Assembly: GCA_013399115.1 (NCBI GenBank)
Contig: VXAA01003843.1
Location: forward strand, 1,398,830 to 1,462,829
Direction: 5' to 3'
Length of the DNA stretch: 64,000 bases
DNA from: Anseranas semipalmata
Lineage: Eukaryota; Chordata; Aves; Anseriformes; Anseranatidae
Shown piece by piece: positions 61,031 through 64,000 of this stretch (position 1 is its first letter; every line of letters starts with the position of its first letter). A program made the position numbers and the translations under genes. The notes under the pieces were generated by a model. That model was not told the origin of the DNA. It was given only the letters and a program-made list of their open reading frames with translations, and searched no databases.

Positions 61031-62888
61031 CCCAACGTGAAGCAATTATGTGTTTAAAAGTTATCAAAATATGGCATCAGTATGTAGGAGAGAATCATCC
61101 ACCACTTAAATAGCCTCCTGTCTATTTAATTCGCCTGTCAGGGGGGATGAATGGTGTGTTTTACACTGCAAGCAAAGGGCTCTAGCGTGGCTGAAAGCCA
61201 TGACCTCTCCAGCTATCCATTTTTCAAAGGCTGCCTTCTCTTTCCCTAATGTCATTGGTGTTATGCAGTTTTGCAGTGCTCCACTTGGATGCTGTTCATA
61301 CAGTTACATGCTTAAGTGATTTAATGAAATGTATACAAAATTTTATTGAGACAATATCTGATTTGTTGATTCCCTACGCTGTGCTTGGTAGGTTATAAAC
61401 ATGGGGGAAGAGTTGGTCTCTGTCCCTGGTGAGCTGTAAGCTGCTTTAGCAGAACACGACAGACTGAAACGTAGTCCGTAAGAGCTTTGGCTTAAAAGCC
61501 CAGCAAAATAAAAGATACCCACCGCACACCCACACCCACTTTGATCTGAAGTCTAATAGAACTTGAAGGATAGGAAAATGGAACACGTACAGCAGTCAGT
61601 GCCAGTGTCTTTGTTTCCTGTGTCAGGTGTGAGAAGGAGGATCAGTATTGCCTCCCCCGGCTGCTCCACAGGTGCTTGGGTCACTTTACTTTAGTTTAAC
61701 AAATTACATGAAGAAAACTGCAGCAAATGTTCTGTGGGTGTGTTCTTAGTTCACAGGAAATACAGGCCATTTTTAGCTACAGTAAAAGACATTAAAACTA
61801 TTGTATCAAGGTGCTTTTGCTGCAAGTAAAAAGCAGGCTCACAGGCAGCTACTAGGTCTCACGAATTCTCTCTCTAAACACTGGCGTGGGTTCAGGTGGA
61901 AAGAGGTAGCAAGAGCCAGGCATCATACCCTGCTCTGCCTTTAGCTGTGCTGATGCTGAATATTAAGTAATTCCTGCCATGGTGAATTATGTTTTATGTG
62001 TTTAAAATGTAAATACAGAGAGATATTTATGACTGCGTAATATATGTTTAGTATAGATTTACTAAGTTAATAGACTAAGATGGAGCACTTGTAATAGGGC
62101 TGGTTTATTTTATTGCTGTCGTTAACCTTCATATGGAGTTTAAATCTAGCTCGAAAGATGTGGCAACCGGAGTCTGAAGAACACAGAACACATTTCTGTG
62201 CACTCTGCTTTTCCCTGCATTAGCAAATGCACTTGTGCTGCGACGTTGGTTTCAGACCAGGGAAACAGGTCAGGAGGAGGGAAAGCAATGGCCCAGCATG
62301 GACTGCGAGGGGCAGCGAGGCACCTGGCTTTTGGAGGCACAGCAGACAGGGGACTTGTGCCACCTCTTCATTGGCATTGTTGCATGCTCCATGCTGCCTG
62401 TCTGAGAAGTAACTGAGCAACATGAACTTGTGGGACTGCTGAGATCCGCTGGGAACAGCCTTTTTGATGCATCCCACTTCTAGTGGGTCTGGGAGTCATG
62501 CGGGTACAGTCTCTTCCTCTTCCGTGGATTCAGGTCTGCCTGAGCTGTACTGCTAGGAAGGCACCTGTGTGAAGCTGGGTGGGTGGGAGAGGTGAAGAGG
62601 AAATATGAGCAGCTTGCATGGATTTCCAGTGCGTGTTTCAGAAATACACTTTCAAAAGTAACCAAAGGTGAACCCAGATCCTCAAATCTGATCCCCATCT
62701 TGGGCTTCAAATCACCTGCAGTTGGTTTGCGCTTCTGCAAATCTCAGCTAAATGCAGTGGTAGCACAGTCCTCCTGGCTGCTTCAGCCAAATAAATCCCT
62801 CAGAAATACAAACTGTAGTGCTTGGCAGGAGCTGTGCAGAGTATTCCTGTTACACTAGCTCATACAAAGAGAGGGAACAGCAACAACC
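61031..62888. other. unique sequence, nothing recognised
   Basis: AT-rich unique sequence to about 62150, then a GC-richer patch to 62860 with overlapping unrecognised frames. Confidence 0.55.
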
Positions 62889-62915
62889 TTTTCTTTTCTT
62901 TTCTTTTTTTTTNTT
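62889..62915. repeat. (CTTTT)n tract with one unresolved base
   Basis: Three CTTTT-type units run into a T-run. An N at 62913 marks an uncertain homopolymer length. Confidence 0.85.
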
Positions 62916-63238
62916 ACCACTGGGCAACTGGTCTCCTTATGCATATTTCCTACTTAAATCTGACTTCTATGCCTTTATAGAGAGAACTCCATAAATGAGT
63001 GTATTTAATCCCCCTGTTTATCATCTTCTGTTGTGAGCTGGATTCCCCTGAATGTCGGCGGGAGGTTGGCACAGGTTTTGAGCAAAACACTGGACTGTGG
63101 TGCATATAGAAGAGGACAGTTTTGCTCATGGTGACTTGAGATGGCAATGCCAGGTGTCATTTTCAAAGAGGTGATTTGTGTTTATGGCAGGGCTGGTCAG
63201 TCTTGAGTTGTCACTTAGGGTTCAGTTTTCTACTGTGA
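62916..63238. other. unique sequence, nothing recognised
   Basis: Short unique spacer left of the terminal CR1. Confidence 0.55.
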
Positions 63239-63740
63239 ATCACAGCATCATTTAGGTTGGAAAAGACCCTTAAGATCATCAGGTCCAACCACCAATCTAA
63301 CGCTACCAAGTCCACCACTAACCCACATCCCCAAGCATCGCATCCACACATCTCTTAAATACTTCTGGGGATGGCAGCTCCACCACTTCCCTGGGCAGCC
63401 TGTTCCAATGCCTGACCACCCTTTCTGTGAAGAAGTTCTTCCTGATATCCAATCTAAATTTCCCCTGGCTCAACTTGAGGCCATTGCCTCATGTCCTATC
63501 ACATGCCATCTAAGATAAGAGACCAACGGCCTCCTTGCTACAATCTCCTTTCAGGTAGCTGGAGAGTGATGAGGTCTACCCTCAGCCTCCTCTCTAGACT
63601 TAACAGCCATGGTTTCCTCAGCTGCTCCTCTTATGTCTTGTTTTCTAGTTTCTTTACCAGCTTTGTTTCTCCTCTCTGAACGCGTTCCAGAAGCTCAATA
63701 TCCTTCTTGTAGTGAGGGGCCCAAAACTGAATGAAATACT
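63239..63740 (-). mobile_element. CR1 LINE, 5'-truncated, about 500 bp
   Basis: The plus strand is the reverse complement of a bird CR1 3' region in consensus order: 'atcatttaggttggaaaaga', 'catcaggtccaacc', 'cctgggcagcctgttcca' plus 'atgcctgacc', 'gtgaagaagttcttcctga', 'gcctcctctctagac' and 'ggggcccaaaactgaat'. The 3' end is at 63239, and truncation is near 63740. No frame encodes reverse transcriptase, so this is a dead copy. Its good preservation suggests it is among the youngest insertions in the window. Confidence 0.95.
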
Positions 63741-64000
63741 TTTCTGGGTAAATAAGCAGAGGAACATCCACTCCACAGGGAAAATGTGGCTGCAGAATTC
63801 ACCAACTAAACTTTTTAATAACTTCTTCCATAGCACATCAGTGACGAGATTGCATTCAAGGAATTTCACCTATAGAAGGAGAAAAAAAAAAAAAAAGCTC
63901 TAACGGTCAGTGGATTTTCTGCCTGTGATGAGTTAAAGGTTTCATCCTGCTTCTGGCACCATTCCATGAAAAGGGTGATGAACCAGGAGAAGTCTATGGC
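63741..64000. other. unique sequence, right edge
   Basis: Contains an A15 run at 63882-63896. Nothing else recognised. Confidence 0.6.

Noticed and set aside
1..64000. Bacterial-type operons, CRISPR arrays, phage or plasmid systems
   Set aside because: The repeats, composition and lack of dense coding show a vertebrate nuclear genome. No such system is present.

Overview
This window looks like ordinary non-coding nuclear DNA from a bird. The strongest evidence is the interspersed repeats. Two well-preserved CR1 LINE 3' ends (20018-20300 and 63239-63740) have the form typical of birds, and a short third one lies at 28866-28945. The rest is mostly unique, AT-leaning sequence with short homopolymer or microsatellite tracts and few transposons, as expected of an avian intron or intergenic region. 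Two runs of N (20806-20827, 51263-51300) and single Ns at 51676 and 62913 show a draft assembly.

I found no protein-coding gene, tRNA, rRNA or CRISPR array that I can defend. The longest open frames (174 codons at 33464-33988 minus; 144 codons at 52423-52857 plus) are near or modestly above what chance allows in 64 kb. They show no family I recognise. The window could be intronic or intergenic; the sequence does not settle which.

Layout. 1-17 kb: unique sequence with a possible solo LTR (1642-1998), two decayed tRNA-like SINE relics (3226-3310, 6531-6602), a GC-rich block (5500-5890) and an enhancer-like homeodomain/GATA-type stretch (14480-14835). 17.2-20.3 kb: a cluster of three CR1-lineage fragments, all on the minus strand. 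The oldest is a 1.25-kb relic spanning the endonuclease and the start of the reverse transcriptase. 20.3-35 kb: unique sequence, an assembly gap inside a T/A homopolymer, a GC-rich block next to a CR1 tail (28.6-28.9 kb) and a regulatory-looking interval at 31.1-31.8 kb (inverted forkhead-type motifs, then a CpG-rich patch with a TATA box). 33-54 kb: unclassified blocks, one possible exon (42567-42723), a decayed coding-like block (47380-48560), a GC-rich block interrupted by Ns (51.2-51.5 kb) and an old plus-strand CR1 (53280-53590). 54-64 kb: a CpG-rich patch with CACGTG and TGACGTC motifs, GC-rich blocks and the terminal CR1.

No genes act together here. The most useful leads are candidate cis-regulatory modules and the old LINE relics. 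All need alignment to other bird and reptile genomes, which I could not run.
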